From JAOXRU01 sp965247735 (GTDB taxonomy: Bacteria > Bacteroidota > Bacteroidia > Flavobacteriales > Flavobacteriaceae), in the NCBI GenBank assembly GCA_965247735.1, contig CBDFHN010000002.1, positions 2,542,001 through 2,606,000 of the forward strand: 64,000 nucleotides of DNA, written 5' to 3'. The stretch's first letter is position 1. Each line of letters starts with the position of its first letter. The notes under the pieces are model-generated. The model saw only the letters and a list, made by a program, of their open reading frames with translations. It made no database searches and had not been told where the DNA came from. Made by a program: the position numbers and the translations under genes. Shown here in pieces: positions 43,836-53,700 of the stretch.

Positions 43836-46067
43836 CTAAAACCAGAAGCCAATATTAATAAACAACTTCCTATCATCCGTTTCTGGAGACCAAGAATAAG
43901 TCAACTCTGCAGGCCCTAAAAAAGTTTCAAAACCATATCCAATTCCATATCCAGAAAAGTCAGGAAGGGTAAACCATTCTCCTGTTTCAAAAATTTCATC
44001 TCCAGCATTTGCAAAGTTTGCAATTCCATAAAAATGGTGCTTATCTAAAAACTCATAATCATACCTTAGCATCCCTTTTACAAAACTATTCCCTGCAAAA
44101 CTTAAATAATCATAACCAACAAATGGTATAAAATTATTAATCATTTTACTACCATAACCCCCAAGCACAAAACTCAACGTCTCTAACTCTGTATCTCCGA
44201 TACGAAATCCCCCACTTGCCCCTATATTTAATGCCATTTTACTTCCAAAAGGTATTGCAACTCCCATCTTAGCTTTCCCTATTGAAAATTCATTAAACTC
44301 TCCTGTGTAATTAGAGGACAGCAAATGTAAATACATATCTCCATCGAAATATATTCCCCTTTTTGGATAGTATTTATTATCATAAGTATCTAATTTTAAA
44401 AAACCATAAACACTTGCAAAATTACTTTTCTCGTACACTACTTTTTGTTCTGTATCTCCAGTAAATTTTATTGTTTTTGTATCATACTTTAGGTATTTAT
44501 GTTCTGCGCCAACTCCAACTAAAAACTCCTCTCTAAAAACGGTTTCAATGTAAAATCTATTCGTTATATCAAAAACATTAAGTGCAATTTCACTTATTGA
44601 CAGCTCTCCAAGGTTAAAATCACTTCCTAAAATTTCAGGAGAAACATTATGTCTAAAAGAATTAAATCTTGAAGTTAAGCCTATACTCCAATAGGATCCT
44701 TTATCAATATAATACTCAAAATTATATCTTAAATGATCTCCCAATCCCAAATCAAAAGAAACTACATCATCCTTAGAAAGAAAATTTTTATGAGTTAAGT
44801 TTACAAGTACAGCACTTTTATACAAATCATCATAATGAGCTCCCAATCGCAAAAAAGTTTTGCCCTTATTTTCTTCTAAATTTATAAGCAAGTTAATTTT
44901 TCCATATTCTTTTATCAACTGATACCGTATGGCTTTAAAATTATTGGTAGAAGACAGGTTACTGATTCCCTGCTGTAGTTTTTCAAAAGAAATTCTATCT
45001 CCGAGTTTAAACCTAAGCTTTCCCTTAACGTAGCCCCATGAATATTTTTCATTACCATTAACTATTAAACCATGTATTGTAATAGAATCATTAAATATTC
45101 TTTCCTTTTTTAATTTAACAGTTCTTTTGTCCTTATTTCCGAGAGCCTTTAATTTATCCCATTGCAATCTAGCGCCATGCTCTCCTCTTTTTACAATTTC
45201 TGTTCCTTTATCAAAATCAATAACTCCAAAATCTTTAATATCTGGTTTAATATAGACATCGGTAATACCAGATTTTTTTCGCATATCACGAACTGTTCGA
45301 TAATTATTGATTTGCAATAAAATATCTGTTGCCGAATTTAATCTTGATCTATCCGCTAAATCACTTTGCACATCTACTCCGATAACAATATCCGCTCCTA
45401 ACGCTCTTAACTCTCCCAAAGGATAATTATTAACTACACCACCATCTACAAGCAATCGGTTTCCAATAGACACAGGTTCAAACAATGTTGGAAAAGCGCC
45501 ACTTGCAGCAATAACATCTGGCAAATAACCGCTATCATAATATACTGCTTCTCCTTTTTCTATATCAGTTGCTATACAAAAAAATGGAATTGGTAATTTC
45601 TTAAAATCAGACACATCACTTACATGATACAATAATTTCACAAAAAGATTATATACATTTTGACCTTTTGATATTGCTGAAGGTAATTTCAACTCTAGCT
45701 TATCAAAAGGAAGCGTAATAGCATAGCGTTCCGAATCTTCTTTTTCGTAAAATGTCTTAGCCGATCTGGGCAAATGATCTTGTATTAGCGTCTCAAAATC
45801 AGCAGACCTAAAAATGGAATCTAAATCATTAGCAGAATAGCCCGAAGCATAAAGTGCACCAATAATAGCACCCATACTTGTACCCGCAATAAAATCGATC
45901 TCAATACCTGCCTCTTCTATAACTTTTAATGCACCGATATGCGCCAAACCTTTGGCTCCTCCTCCACTAAGTACTACTCCTATTTTAGGAGCGCGCTTTA
46001 CCTCTTCTTGAGCAAAAGACTCAAAAAAAGCACCAAGTACAAACAGTAATAGAACTACTTTTTTCAC
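43836..46067 (-). CDS. Patatin-like phospholipase fused to an outer-membrane barrel (PlpD-like, type Vd)
   Basis: The 743-residue protein has a signal peptide (cut near residue 20, SFAQ). A patatin domain (about 26-240) carries oxyanion GGGAKG (35-40), nucleophile GTSMG with Ser64 and catalytic Asp208 in VDGG. A single POTRA-like segment follows (about 310-390). The C-terminal BamA/TpsB-type barrel ends with Phe (KLFINIGFWF). This is the layout of type Vd autotransporters such as PlpD, in which the lipase is exported through its own barrel. The catalytic dyad is complete, so lipase activity is likely. Substrate and release from the surface are unknown. It lies downstream of uvrC with a 136-base gap. 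Confidence 0.93.
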   Translation of the reverse strand: MKKVVLLLFVLGAFFESFAQEEVKRAPKIGVVLSGGGAKGLAHIGALKVIEEAGIEIDFIAGTSMGAIIGALYASGYSANDLDSIFRSADFETLIQDHLPRSAKTFYEKEDSERYAITLPFDKLELKLPSAISKGQNVYNLFVKLLYHVSDVSDFKKLPIPFFCIATDIEKGEAVYYDSGYLPDVIAASGAFPTLFEPVSIGNRLLVDGGVVNNYPLGELRALGADIVIGVDVQSDLADRSRLNSATDILLQINNYRTVRDMRKKSGITDVYIKPDIKDFGVIDFDKGTEIVKRGEHGARLQWDKLKALGNKDKRTVKLKKERIFNDSITIHGLIVNGNEKYSWGYVKGKLRFKLGDRISFEKLQQGISNLSSTNNFKAIRYQLIKEYGKINLLINLEENKGKTFLRLGAHYDDLYKSAVLVNLTHKNFLSKDDVVSFDLGLGDHLRYNFEYYIDKGSYWSIGLTSRFNSFRHNVSPEILGSDFNLGELSISEIALNVFDITNRFYIETVFREEFLVGVGAEHKYLKYDTKTIKFTGDTEQKVVYEKSNFASVYGFLKLDTYDNKYYPKRGIYFDGDMYLHLLSSNYTGEFNEFSIGKAKMGVAIPFGSKMALNIGASGGFRIGDTELETLSFVLGGYGSKMINNFIPFVGYDYLSFAGNSFVKGMLRYDYEFLDKHHFYGIANFANAGDEIFETGEWFTLPDFSGYGIGYGFETFLGPAELTYSWSPETDDRKLFINIGFWF

Positions 46068-46164
46068 GAATAATTAATATTGAAAATTAAATTTAATAAA
46101 ACTACTTATTCTCTACTTAAAAATAGACTTGTAACTCTTAAAAAAACATTAAAACTATATACTT

Positions 46165-46184
46165 CTGCTTTTTCAAAAAAGCAG
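46165..46184 (-). terminator. Possible hairpin downstream of uvrC
   Basis: A 9-bp stem (CTGCTTTTT / AAAAAGCAG) lies 20 bases after the uvrC stop. No clear T-run follows on the minus strand, so termination is uncertain. Confidence 0.35.
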
Positions 46185-46203
46185 TATTTTAAGATATACT
46201 AAA

Positions 46204-47991
46204 TTAATGAAATTTTTGATATACTTTTTTAGCCTTTGACATCCCAATTACGGTAGTCAAACCCTCCAAGGAAGCTTCTTTTACTCTTTTTACAGATTTA
46301 AAATGTGTCAGGAGTTCTTTTATCGTCTTGTCACCAATTCCATTGATCTCTTCCAATTCGGAATTAATAGCCGCTTTACTCCTTTTTTGCCTATGAAAAG
46401 TAATTCCAAATCTATGAGCCTCATTTCGCAACTGCTGAACTATTTTTAATGATTCTGATTTTTTATCTAAATAAAGCGGAATGGAATCTCCTGGAAAATA
46501 GATTTCTTCTAAGCGCTTTGCAATTCCTATTATTGCTATTTTTCCTCTTAAACCCAAATCATCCAGAGCTTTTAAAGCTGATGACAACTGCCCTTTACCT
46601 CCATCAATAACAATTAGTTGCGGCAAACTTACACCTTCGTCCACTAGACGCTTATATCTTCTATACACCACTTCTTCCATAGAAGCAAAATCATCTGGCC
46701 CTTCTACTGTTTTTATATTATAATGCCTATAATCTTTCTTAAAAGGTTTTCCGTTTCTAAAAACTACACATGCAGCTACAGGATGGGTTCCTTGAGTATT
46801 AGAATTATCAAAACATTCTATATGACGTGGCTCTTGAGGTAAGCGTAAGTCTTTTTTCATCTGCAACATAATTCTATTGGAGTGCCGATCTGGATCGGTG
46901 ACCTTTACTTGCTTAAAACGCTCTAATCTATAAAACTTTGCATTGCGCTCTGAAAGCTCCAAAATCCTTTTTTTGTCTCCTAATTTTGGAATGGTAATTT
47001 TAATTCCCTCTGGTACTGCAATTTTAAAAGGAAGAAATACCTCTCTTGACATAGAATTAAAACGTTGTCGTATTTCTACCAAAGCCAGCGCTAACAATTC
47101 TTCATCTAATTCTCCAAGTTTCTTTTTTAACTCTATCGTATGTGACCTAATAATAGATCCATGAGAAATCTGTAAAAAATTAACATAGGCATAGGTTTCA
47201 TCAGAAACAATAGAAAACACATCTACATTATTAATTGTAGTACTTACAATTGTAGATTTTGATTGGTAATTTTCTAAGACTTCAATTTTTTCTTTTATCA
47301 ATTGCGCTTGCTCAAATTCCATATTTTCAGCATAGGTTTTCATTTGAGTTTTAAAATTACTTAGCGAATCTTTAAAATTACCCTTCAATATACTTCTTAT
47401 ACTTTTTATATACTCATTATAGTCTTCTAACGTTTCATGCTCCTCACAAGCTCCTTTACAATTCCCTAAATGATACTCTAAACACACCTTATATTTACCC
47501 GTTTCAATTTTTACAGAAGACAAGTCGTAAGTACAGGTTCGCAAAGGATATAATCCTTTTATTAAATCTAACAAAGTACTTACTGTTTTCATGCTTGTGT
47601 AAGGCCCAAAATATTCGGATCCATCCTTTACAAGTCTACGGGTTGAAAATACTCTTGGAAAACGCTCTTTTTTGATACAAATCCAAGGATAAGATTTATC
47701 ATCTTTTAACAACACATTATACCTTGGCTGGTACTTTTTTATCAAATTGTTCTCTAGCAGAAGTGCATCTGTTTCTGTAGGAACTACTATATGTTTTATT
47801 TTTTTGATCTTCTTTACTAAAACCCTAGTTTTTCCATTATCATGTGTTTTATGAAAATACGAACTGACTCTCTTTTTTAAACTCTTTGCCTTGCCTACAT
47901 AGATGATTTTATCATCTTTATCATAAAACTGATACACCCCAGGACTACTAGGCAATGTACTGAGTTGTATGTCTATTGATAATTCTTCCAT
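46204..47991 (-). CDS. uvrC: Excinuclease ABC subunit C
   Basis: UvrC makes both incisions around a lesion in nucleotide excision repair. The 595-residue product has the N-terminal GIY-YIG nuclease (PGVYQFYDKDDKIIYVGKAKSLKKRV near residues 17-43) and a UVR motif for UvrB binding (about 200-235). A middle Cys-containing segment (CLEYHLGNCKGACE) could form the iron-sulphur cluster site. An RNase H-like endonuclease domain (ECFDNSNTQGTHPVAACVVF near 390) and two helix-hairpin-helix motifs (INGIGDKTIKELL, VIGMSKAKKVY) complete it. The length is normal. It is transcribed away from the 453-base gap to the right. Confidence 0.97.
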   Translation of the reverse strand: MEELSIDIQLSTLPSSPGVYQFYDKDDKIIYVGKAKSLKKRVSSYFHKTHDNGKTRVLVKKIKKIKHIVVPTETDALLLENNLIKKYQPRYNVLLKDDKSYPWICIKKERFPRVFSTRRLVKDGSEYFGPYTSMKTVSTLLDLIKGLYPLRTCTYDLSSVKIETGKYKVCLEYHLGNCKGACEEHETLEDYNEYIKSIRSILKGNFKDSLSNFKTQMKTYAENMEFEQAQLIKEKIEVLENYQSKSTIVSTTINNVDVFSIVSDETYAYVNFLQISHGSIIRSHTIELKKKLGELDEELLALALVEIRQRFNSMSREVFLPFKIAVPEGIKITIPKLGDKKRILELSERNAKFYRLERFKQVKVTDPDRHSNRIMLQMKKDLRLPQEPRHIECFDNSNTQGTHPVAACVVFRNGKPFKKDYRHYNIKTVEGPDDFASMEEVVYRRYKRLVDEGVSLPQLIVIDGGKGQLSSALKALDDLGLRGKIAIIGIAKRLEEIYFPGDSIPLYLDKKSESLKIVQQLRNEAHRFGITFHRQKRSKAAINSELEEINGIGDKTIKELLTHFKSVKRVKEASLEGLTTVIGMSKAKKVYQKFH

Positions 47992-48294
47992 CTATAAAAA
48001 AGTATTAATTCTGCAAGTGTATTACGCCTTTTGTGAAATTCTATTACGAAATTAAAAAAAAGAATGACTGCGGCTATACTTAGTCACTTGAATCTTAAAA
48101 AATAACCAAACAACATAGATAGTTACATCGCTTAAAAAAGCAATTTTCTCGGTACAATTAGCAATAAGCTTAACGTTAAAACAACCAATTATTAATTTTT
48201 TATTAAAACGATTGTTATTTATCGTTAAAATTACGCATTTAATAGAATTAATGTTTATATTTAACCACCTTAATTAATTAAATAGCGTATTAAC
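47992..48294. other. AT-rich intergenic region upstream of uvrC and the 32-codon ORF
   Basis: The region should hold the divergent promoters of uvrC and of the small plus-strand ORF. I found only imperfect -7 boxes (for example TATATTTA at 48256-48263) and no tRNA or terminator. Confidence 0.4.
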
Positions 48295-48393
48295 ATGGAA
48301 ACTTATTTATCAAGCCTTGCAGTATATTTTGTCCTTTTAATATTGTCTTATGTGACTTTTTCTAAATTGGGCAAAAAGAAAACTATAAAGTAA
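48295..48393 (+). CDS. Putative 32-residue single-pass membrane protein
   Basis: An ATG at 48295 opens a 32-codon ORF whose product begins METYLSSLAVYFVLLILSY and ends SKLGKKKTIK. One hydrophobic helix (about residues 8-22) is followed by a positively charged tail, the usual pattern of small inner-membrane proteins (N-out/C-in by the positive-inside rule). It begins just after an AT-rich palindromic stretch, and an imperfect -7 box lies 31 bases upstream. It is followed after 51 bases by the 5-formyl-THF cyclo-ligase gene. No homologue is known to me. It may equally be a chance ORF, but the amphipathic layout is not typical of random AT-rich sequence. Confidence 0.4.
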   Translation: METYLSSLAVYFVLLILSYVTFSKLGKKKTIK

Positions 48394-48444
48394 AAATTAG
48401 ACATATTTATCCATTACTTTAGCACATTATTAAATGTACTAGTA

Positions 48445-49005
48445 ATGGATAAATTTTTTTTTAGAACTAAATTTCAACAACTAAGAGACTCCTTAACACC
48501 TACCCAAGTAGAAGACTATAGTATTGCAATCGCAAACCAACTATTAGAATTACCTATATGGGACGCCACTTATTTTCATCTCTTTCTTAGTATTCTAGAA
48601 AAAAAAGAAGTTGACACTAGTCATATTTTGGCTATTCTGCATGGTAAAGACAAGGAAGTTGTGGTTTCTAAATCCAATAACGATAGCACTCTCACCAATT
48701 TTCTACTCACTGACAATACTATTCTTAAAAAAAACAAATGGAATATTCCTGAACCGCAAAATGGAATTGAAGTTCCAAACAAAACCATTGATGTTGTTTT
48801 TGTTCCTCTATTAGCTTATGATAAGTTAGGAAACAGAATAGGTTACGGAAAAGGCTATTATGATATTTTTTTAAAGGACTGCAGACCTGATGTTATCAAA
48901 ATTGGTCTCACTTTTTTTGATCCTATTTCAGAAAAAATCTCTGCAGAAAAACACGATATTCCATTGGATTGGATTGTTAGTCCAAAACAGGGGTACCAGT
49001 TTTAG
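48445..49005 (+). CDS. 5-formyltetrahydrofolate cyclo-ligase
   Basis: The 186-residue enzyme converts 5-formyl-THF to 5,10-methenyl-THF with ATP, which recycles a storage or inhibitory folate. The ATP/Mg-binding signature RIGYGKGYYD is at 131-140 and the PLLAYDKLGN stretch precedes it. The N-terminal KFQQLRDSL basic helix matches the family. The length is normal for Bacteroidota. Its last 29 bases overlap the convergent lspA gene. An imperfect -7-like TACTTTAG is upstream. In E. coli the homologue is ygfA/fau; no gene symbol is given because none is standard here. Confidence 0.93.
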   Translation: MDKFFFRTKFQQLRDSLTPTQVEDYSIAIANQLLELPIWDATYFHLFLSILEKKEVDTSHILAILHGKDKEVVVSKSNNDSTLTNFLLTDNTILKKNKWNIPEPQNGIEVPNKTIDVVFVPLLAYDKLGNRIGYGKGYYDIFLKDCRPDVIKIGLTFFDPISEKISAEKHDIPLDWIVSPKQGYQF

Positions 49006-49621
49006 CATTCTGATCTTTAAAAGCTTTTTTATTAAATACTATTAGGATTCCTACTCCAGTACTTATAGCCATATCCGCAATATTAAAAACTGGCTCAAAA
49101 AAACGAAATCTGGTTCCTCCTCTAAATGGTATCCATTCCGGAAGGATAGTATCTACCATTGGAAAATATAACATATCTACTACTTTCCCATGAAAAAGAC
49201 TGCCATATGCATTATCAGAAAACAATGCAGCTACCTGCCCAGCACTATGATTAAAAATAGATCCATACAATACAGAATCGATAATATTACCCAAAGCACC
49301 TGCAAAAATTAAAGCTACTGCTACAATTAATGTTTTAGAATACGCCTTTCTAACCACATCGTACAACCAATATCCTATACCAGATATTGCGAACAACCTA
49401 AATACCGTTAGTGTCAATTTCCCTGCTTTATCAGAGATAGGAAAAATATCGCTTAGCTTAGTTCCCCAAGCTGCTCCTTCATTCTCTACAAACAATATCT
49501 TAAACCAACTGAAAACATCAACAGATTCGTGCAATTGGAAATGTGTCTTGACATAAATTTTACTTAATTGATCTACAATTAAAATCAAAACAACAATTAA
49601 GCTAGCCTTCTTTAAATTCAT
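48977..49621 (-). CDS. lspA: Lipoprotein signal peptidase
   Basis: LspA removes signal peptides from prolipoproteins in the inner membrane. The 214-residue protein has four transmembrane helices, the N-terminal VDQLSK box (16-21) and the two catalytic Asp residues, Asp115 in GNIIDSVLYG and Asp183 in FNIADMAIS. It is longer than E. coli LspA (164 residues) because of inserts around 120-175, which are common in Bacteroidota. The window encodes many lipoproteins that depend on this enzyme. It lies downstream of the secreted hypothetical gene after 75 bases, in the ileS/dksA neighbourhood where lspA is often found. The 3' end overlaps the convergent cyclo-ligase gene by 29 bases. Confidence 0.94.
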   Translation of the reverse strand: MNLKKASLIVVLILIVDQLSKIYVKTHFQLHESVDVFSWFKILFVENEGAAWGTKLSDIFPISDKAGKLTLTVFRLFAISGIGYWLYDVVRKAYSKTLIVAVALIFAGALGNIIDSVLYGSIFNHSAGQVAALFSDNAYGSLFHGKVVDMLYFPMVDTILPEWIPFRGGTRFRFFEPVFNIADMAISTGVGILIVFNKKAFKDQNAKTGTPVLD

Positions 49622-49696
49622 TCTTATATTCTAAGTGCCTAAAAATAGTAATATATTACCATTTTAAATAATAAAATAGTCCATATAATTTTAAAC

Positions 49697-50335
49697 TTAT
49701 TTTCCCTTTTGTTTTTTTACAAAAACATCTCCTTTTATAGAGGTTAATATTATTTTGGATAGCACATTATTTTCCTCATTCCTATAAACAACTCCATATT
49801 TAGAACTCGCATTTACATCAGTCTTATCAGACAGATATCTTACTGTACCAGAATGTGTTTTAACAGCTATAACGCCATAGGCATTGCTTAAAACACAGGA
49901 ACCATCTGCCAATGAAATGGATAATTTTTGAAACATCCCATTTGCCATTACCGAAGTGTTAGTACCAGAAACCACAATATCAATGTTTTCGGGAAGTATT
50001 ACCTCTAATCCTATTGATATTACCTTATGCGCACTTAATTTATCATTTGGGACATTAAAAATTGGCTGAAAACTAGCTGCAACAATTAAGGTATTAACTT
50101 CTTCTTGAAATGTAATGATTAAATTATCTTGGTATTCTCCTTCAATAGAAGCAACCACCACCACCTCTTTAGACCTATGTGTGCTTATCTGTAACTGATA
50201 ACACTTATCTGTTAAAATTTGTACCGATGTTATATCTTCATTACGTATTTCTTTTCTTGAAGTTTTCTGCGAAAAAAGACCTTGACTGTAAAAACAAAAC
50301 AGAAGTAATGCCAACAAGTAAATTCTTTTTTTCAT
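49697..50335 (-). CDS. Secreted beta-solenoid-like hypothetical protein (DUF4097-like)
   Basis: The 212-residue protein has a signal peptide (cut near residue 22, LFSQ). The rest is an alternation of short beta strands with a loose repeat feel (VVSGTNTSVMANGMFQKLSISLADGSC, AVKTHSGTVRYLS, ASSKYGVVYRNE, TSIKGDVFVKKQKG). It resembles the adhesin-like domain of DUF4097 proteins. No enzyme motif was found. It is placed between the dksA terminator and lspA and probably has its own promoter. I would annotate it as a periplasmic or surface protein of unknown function; a low-complexity C-terminus rich in Lys is visible. Confidence 0.7.
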   Translation of the reverse strand: MKKRIYLLALLLFCFYSQGLFSQKTSRKEIRNEDITSVQILTDKCYQLQISTHRSKEVVVVASIEGEYQDNLIITFQEEVNTLIVAASFQPIFNVPNDKLSAHKVISIGLEVILPENIDIVVSGTNTSVMANGMFQKLSISLADGSCVLSNAYGVIAVKTHSGTVRYLSDKTDVNASSKYGVVYRNEENNVLSKIILTSIKGDVFVKKQKGK

Positions 50336-50360
50336 AGTTAATCTATAAAATTTAAAACAA

Positions 50361-50390
50361 AAAAAAACGCCTTTTTAGAGGCGTTTTTTT
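50361..50390 (-). terminator. Rho-independent terminator of the ileS-dksA operon
   Basis: The stem ACGCCT / AGGCGT, extended by A/T pairs, with a six-base loop, is followed by a T-run on the minus strand. It lies 18 bases after the DksA-like stop codon at 50408. Confidence 0.9.
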
Positions 50391-50407
50391 AACTATTTAA
50401 ATTATTT

Positions 50408-50788
50408 TTATTTTTGCATATTCTTTGCCTCTATACTCAATGTTGCATGCGGAACCAGCTTTAACCTTTCTTTATTGATTAATTTTCCTGTAACTCTACA
50501 CACGCCATAAGTTTTATTTTCGATTCTTAATAATGCATTTTTTAAATCTCTAATAAATTTTTCTTGACGGATGGCCAATTGTGTATTCGCCTCTTTACTC
50601 ATAGTTGCTGACCCTTCTTCAAAAGCCTTAAATGTAGGCGATGTATCGTCGGTACCATTGTTACCATCGTTCATATACGAACTTTTCAACAAGGCTAAAT
50701 GATCTGTAGCTTTTTCTATTTTAGCCTCAATCAATTCCTTAAATTCATTTAAGTCCTTATCAGCATATCTTTCTTTAATGTCTTGCAT
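50408..50788 (-). CDS. TraR/DksA-family regulator with degenerate zinc finger
   Basis: The 126-residue protein has the DksA layout: an N-terminal coiled coil (about 8-90, with the tip near AIRQEKFIRDL) and a C-terminal region ENKTYGVCRVTGKLINKERL. Classic DksA has four zinc-binding Cys; here only Cys97 remains, and the second pair is replaced in VPHATLSIEAK. This degenerate form is typical of Bacteroidota DksA-like proteins, so I treat it as a functional RNA-polymerase-binding regulator that does not need zinc. It follows ileS after three bases and is followed by a strong terminator. A role in ppGpp-linked control is inferred from the family, not shown. Confidence 0.85.
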   Translation of the reverse strand: MQDIKERYADKDLNEFKELIEAKIEKATDHLALLKSSYMNDGNNGTDDTSPTFKAFEEGSATMSKEANTQLAIRQEKFIRDLKNALLRIENKTYGVCRVTGKLINKERLKLVPHATLSIEAKNMQK

Positions 50789-50791
50789 ATT

Positions 50792-53700
50792 TTAATGTTT
50801 TTCGAGAACTAATTTCGTTTTCACATCATCAAAAGCAATTTCTATACCACTTTCTAAAGTTTCTTCAAAAATTAGTTCAGCTGTTAATGTTTCTGATTTT
50901 ATATAATTTATATTTTCAGAAACAGCTTCTTCTATTAAACCTCCTTTTTCGAGTTTTATTATAATTCTATCGGTAACCTCTAATCCAGAATCTTTTCTAA
51001 CATTCTGAATTCTATTTACCAACTCCCTAGCAATACCTTCATTCTTTAACAACTCATTAATTGTTACATCTAATGCTACTGTAATACCACCAGAATTAGC
51101 AACCAACCAACCTTCAATATCTTGAGAAGAAATCTCCACATCGCTGAGTTCTAATGTAATACTTTTTCCATTAATCTCAACAACAATTGTTTCTTTTTTC
51201 TCTATTTCCTGAATTTCCTCCTGACAAAAAGACTGTATCTTTTTGGAAACCAAGCCCATATCTTTTCCAAAACGCGGCCCTAAAACTTTAAAATTAGGTT
51301 TTATTTGCTTTATCAGTATTCCAGATGCATCATCCAAAAGTTCTATTTCTTTGACATTTACTTCTGATTTTATCAGATCAGCAACTGCCAAGATTTCTGC
51401 CTTTTGCACCTCATCCAATATTGGAATCATTATTTTTTGCAATGGCTGCCTTACCTTTATTTTTTCTTTGGCCCTCAATGACAATACCAATGAAGATATT
51501 GTCTGTGCATTTTCCATCTTACGTTCTAATACTGTATTTATAAGCGCTTTATCTGCAACAGGAAACTCAGCCAAATGTACACTTTCTACATTTTCACCCT
51601 GTGTTGCTTTTGTTAAATCTTTGTAAAGTCTTTCCATAAAAAAGGGAGCAACTGGGGCACTTATTTTTGCTACGGTCAGCAAGCAAGTATATAATGTTTG
51701 ATATGCAGATATTTTATCGTGGGCATATTCTCCTTTCCAAAATCTTCTTCTACACAAACGCACATACCAATTACTTAAATGCTCTTGCACAAAATCTGAT
51801 ATTGCTCTTGTTGCTTTTGTTGGCTCATAACTTGCGTAATATTCATCAACTTTTTCTACTAGAGAATTCAATTCTGACAATACCCATTGATCAATTTCTG
51901 GACGTTTTTCTATTGCAATATCGTCCTCTGCATAGGAGAATTTATCAATATTTGCATATAGTATAAAAAAGGAATAGGTATTATATAAGGTTCCAAAAAA
52001 CTTTCTTCTTACCTCAGCAACACCTTCTATATCGAACTTTAAATTGTCCCAAGGATTTGCATTTGCCATCATATACCAACGTGTGGCATCTGGGCCATAA
52101 GCTTTCATGGTTTCAAAAGGATCTACTGCATTACCTAAACGTTTTGACATTTTTTGTCCTGCAGCATCTAATACCAACCCGTTTGACACCACGTTTTTAT
52201 AGGCTACAGAATCAAAAACCATAGTTCCAATAGCATGAAGCGTATAGAACCATCCTCTAGTTTGATCTACTCCTTCGCAAATAAAGTCTGCCGGAAAAGA
52301 TTTATTATCGTCTATATATTCTTTATTCTCAAATGGATAGTGCCATTGTGCATATGGCATAGATCCACTATCGAACCATACATCTATCAAATCACTTTCA
52401 CGTTTCATTGGTTGTCCGGATGGAGATACCAATACTATCTGATCTACAATGTTTTTATGAAGATCAATTTTTTCATAATTTTCTTCGGACATATTACCAA
52501 CTTCAAAATCAGCAAAAATATCTTCTTTGAGTACACCAGCTTTTACAGCCTTAGCCATTTCGTCTTTAAGCTCTGCAACAGAACCAACCATCAACTCTTC
52601 CTTACCATCTTCTGTTCTCCAAATTGGTAAAGGAATTCCCCAATACCTAGATCTGGAAAGATTCCAATCGTTAGCGTTTTTTAACCAATTTCCAAAACGT
52701 CCTTCTCCTGTAGACTTTGGTTTCCAATTTATAGTATCATTAAGTTCAGACATGCGTTCCTTAATATCTGTAACTTTTATAAACCAAGAGTCTAATGGGT
52801 AGTACAAAATAGGCTTGTCTGTTCTCCAACAATGTGGATAACTGTGGACATATTTCTCTACCTTAAATGCTTTATTTTCTTCCTTTAATTGTATTGCTAT
52901 CTCTACATCAATAGAGCGTTCTGGAGCTTCACCATCTGCATAATACTCGTTCTTAACATACTTTCCTCCAAAAGGACCTACTTCTGGTCTAAACCTTCCT
53001 TGTAAATCTACCAAAGGAACCAAGTTATCGTTTTCATCCTTTACCAATAATGGTGGAATCTCTGGTTCTGCTTGTTTTGCTACCAAAGCATCATCTGCAC
53101 CAAAAGTAGGGGCAGTATGTACAATTCCTGTACCGTCCTCTGTGGTGACAAAATCTCCTGAAATAACTCTAAAAGCATTTTCTGGGTTATCATGTGGCAA
53201 AACATATGGTAATAACTGTTCGTATTTAACACCTACTACGGCTGCTCCTTTAAAAGAATCACCTATTAAATAAGGGATTTTTTTATCTCCTTTTTCAAAT
53301 GCTTTTAACTTTTCTTCAGTTGCTACCTGTACAAATTTTCCGGAAAATTGCTTTCCAACCAATCCTTTAGCCAAAACTAAATTTACCGCCTCAAATGTAT
53401 ATTGATTGTATGATTTTACAACAACATAATCTATTTTAGACCCTACTGTTAATGCTGTATTAGATGGTAAAGTCCATGGTGTTGTTGTCCATGCTAAAAA
53501 ATGCACATCTCCACCTATATCACTTAAAAAACTAGGTAAGCTTTCTGGCAATGCTTTAAACTGTGCAACTACCGTGGTATCGGTTACATCTTGATAAGCG
53601 CCTGGCTGGTTAATTTCGTGAGAACTTAAACCTGTACCCGCTTTTGGTGAATATGGCTGAATTGTATACCCCTTATAAATTAAATCCTTATTATAAATCT

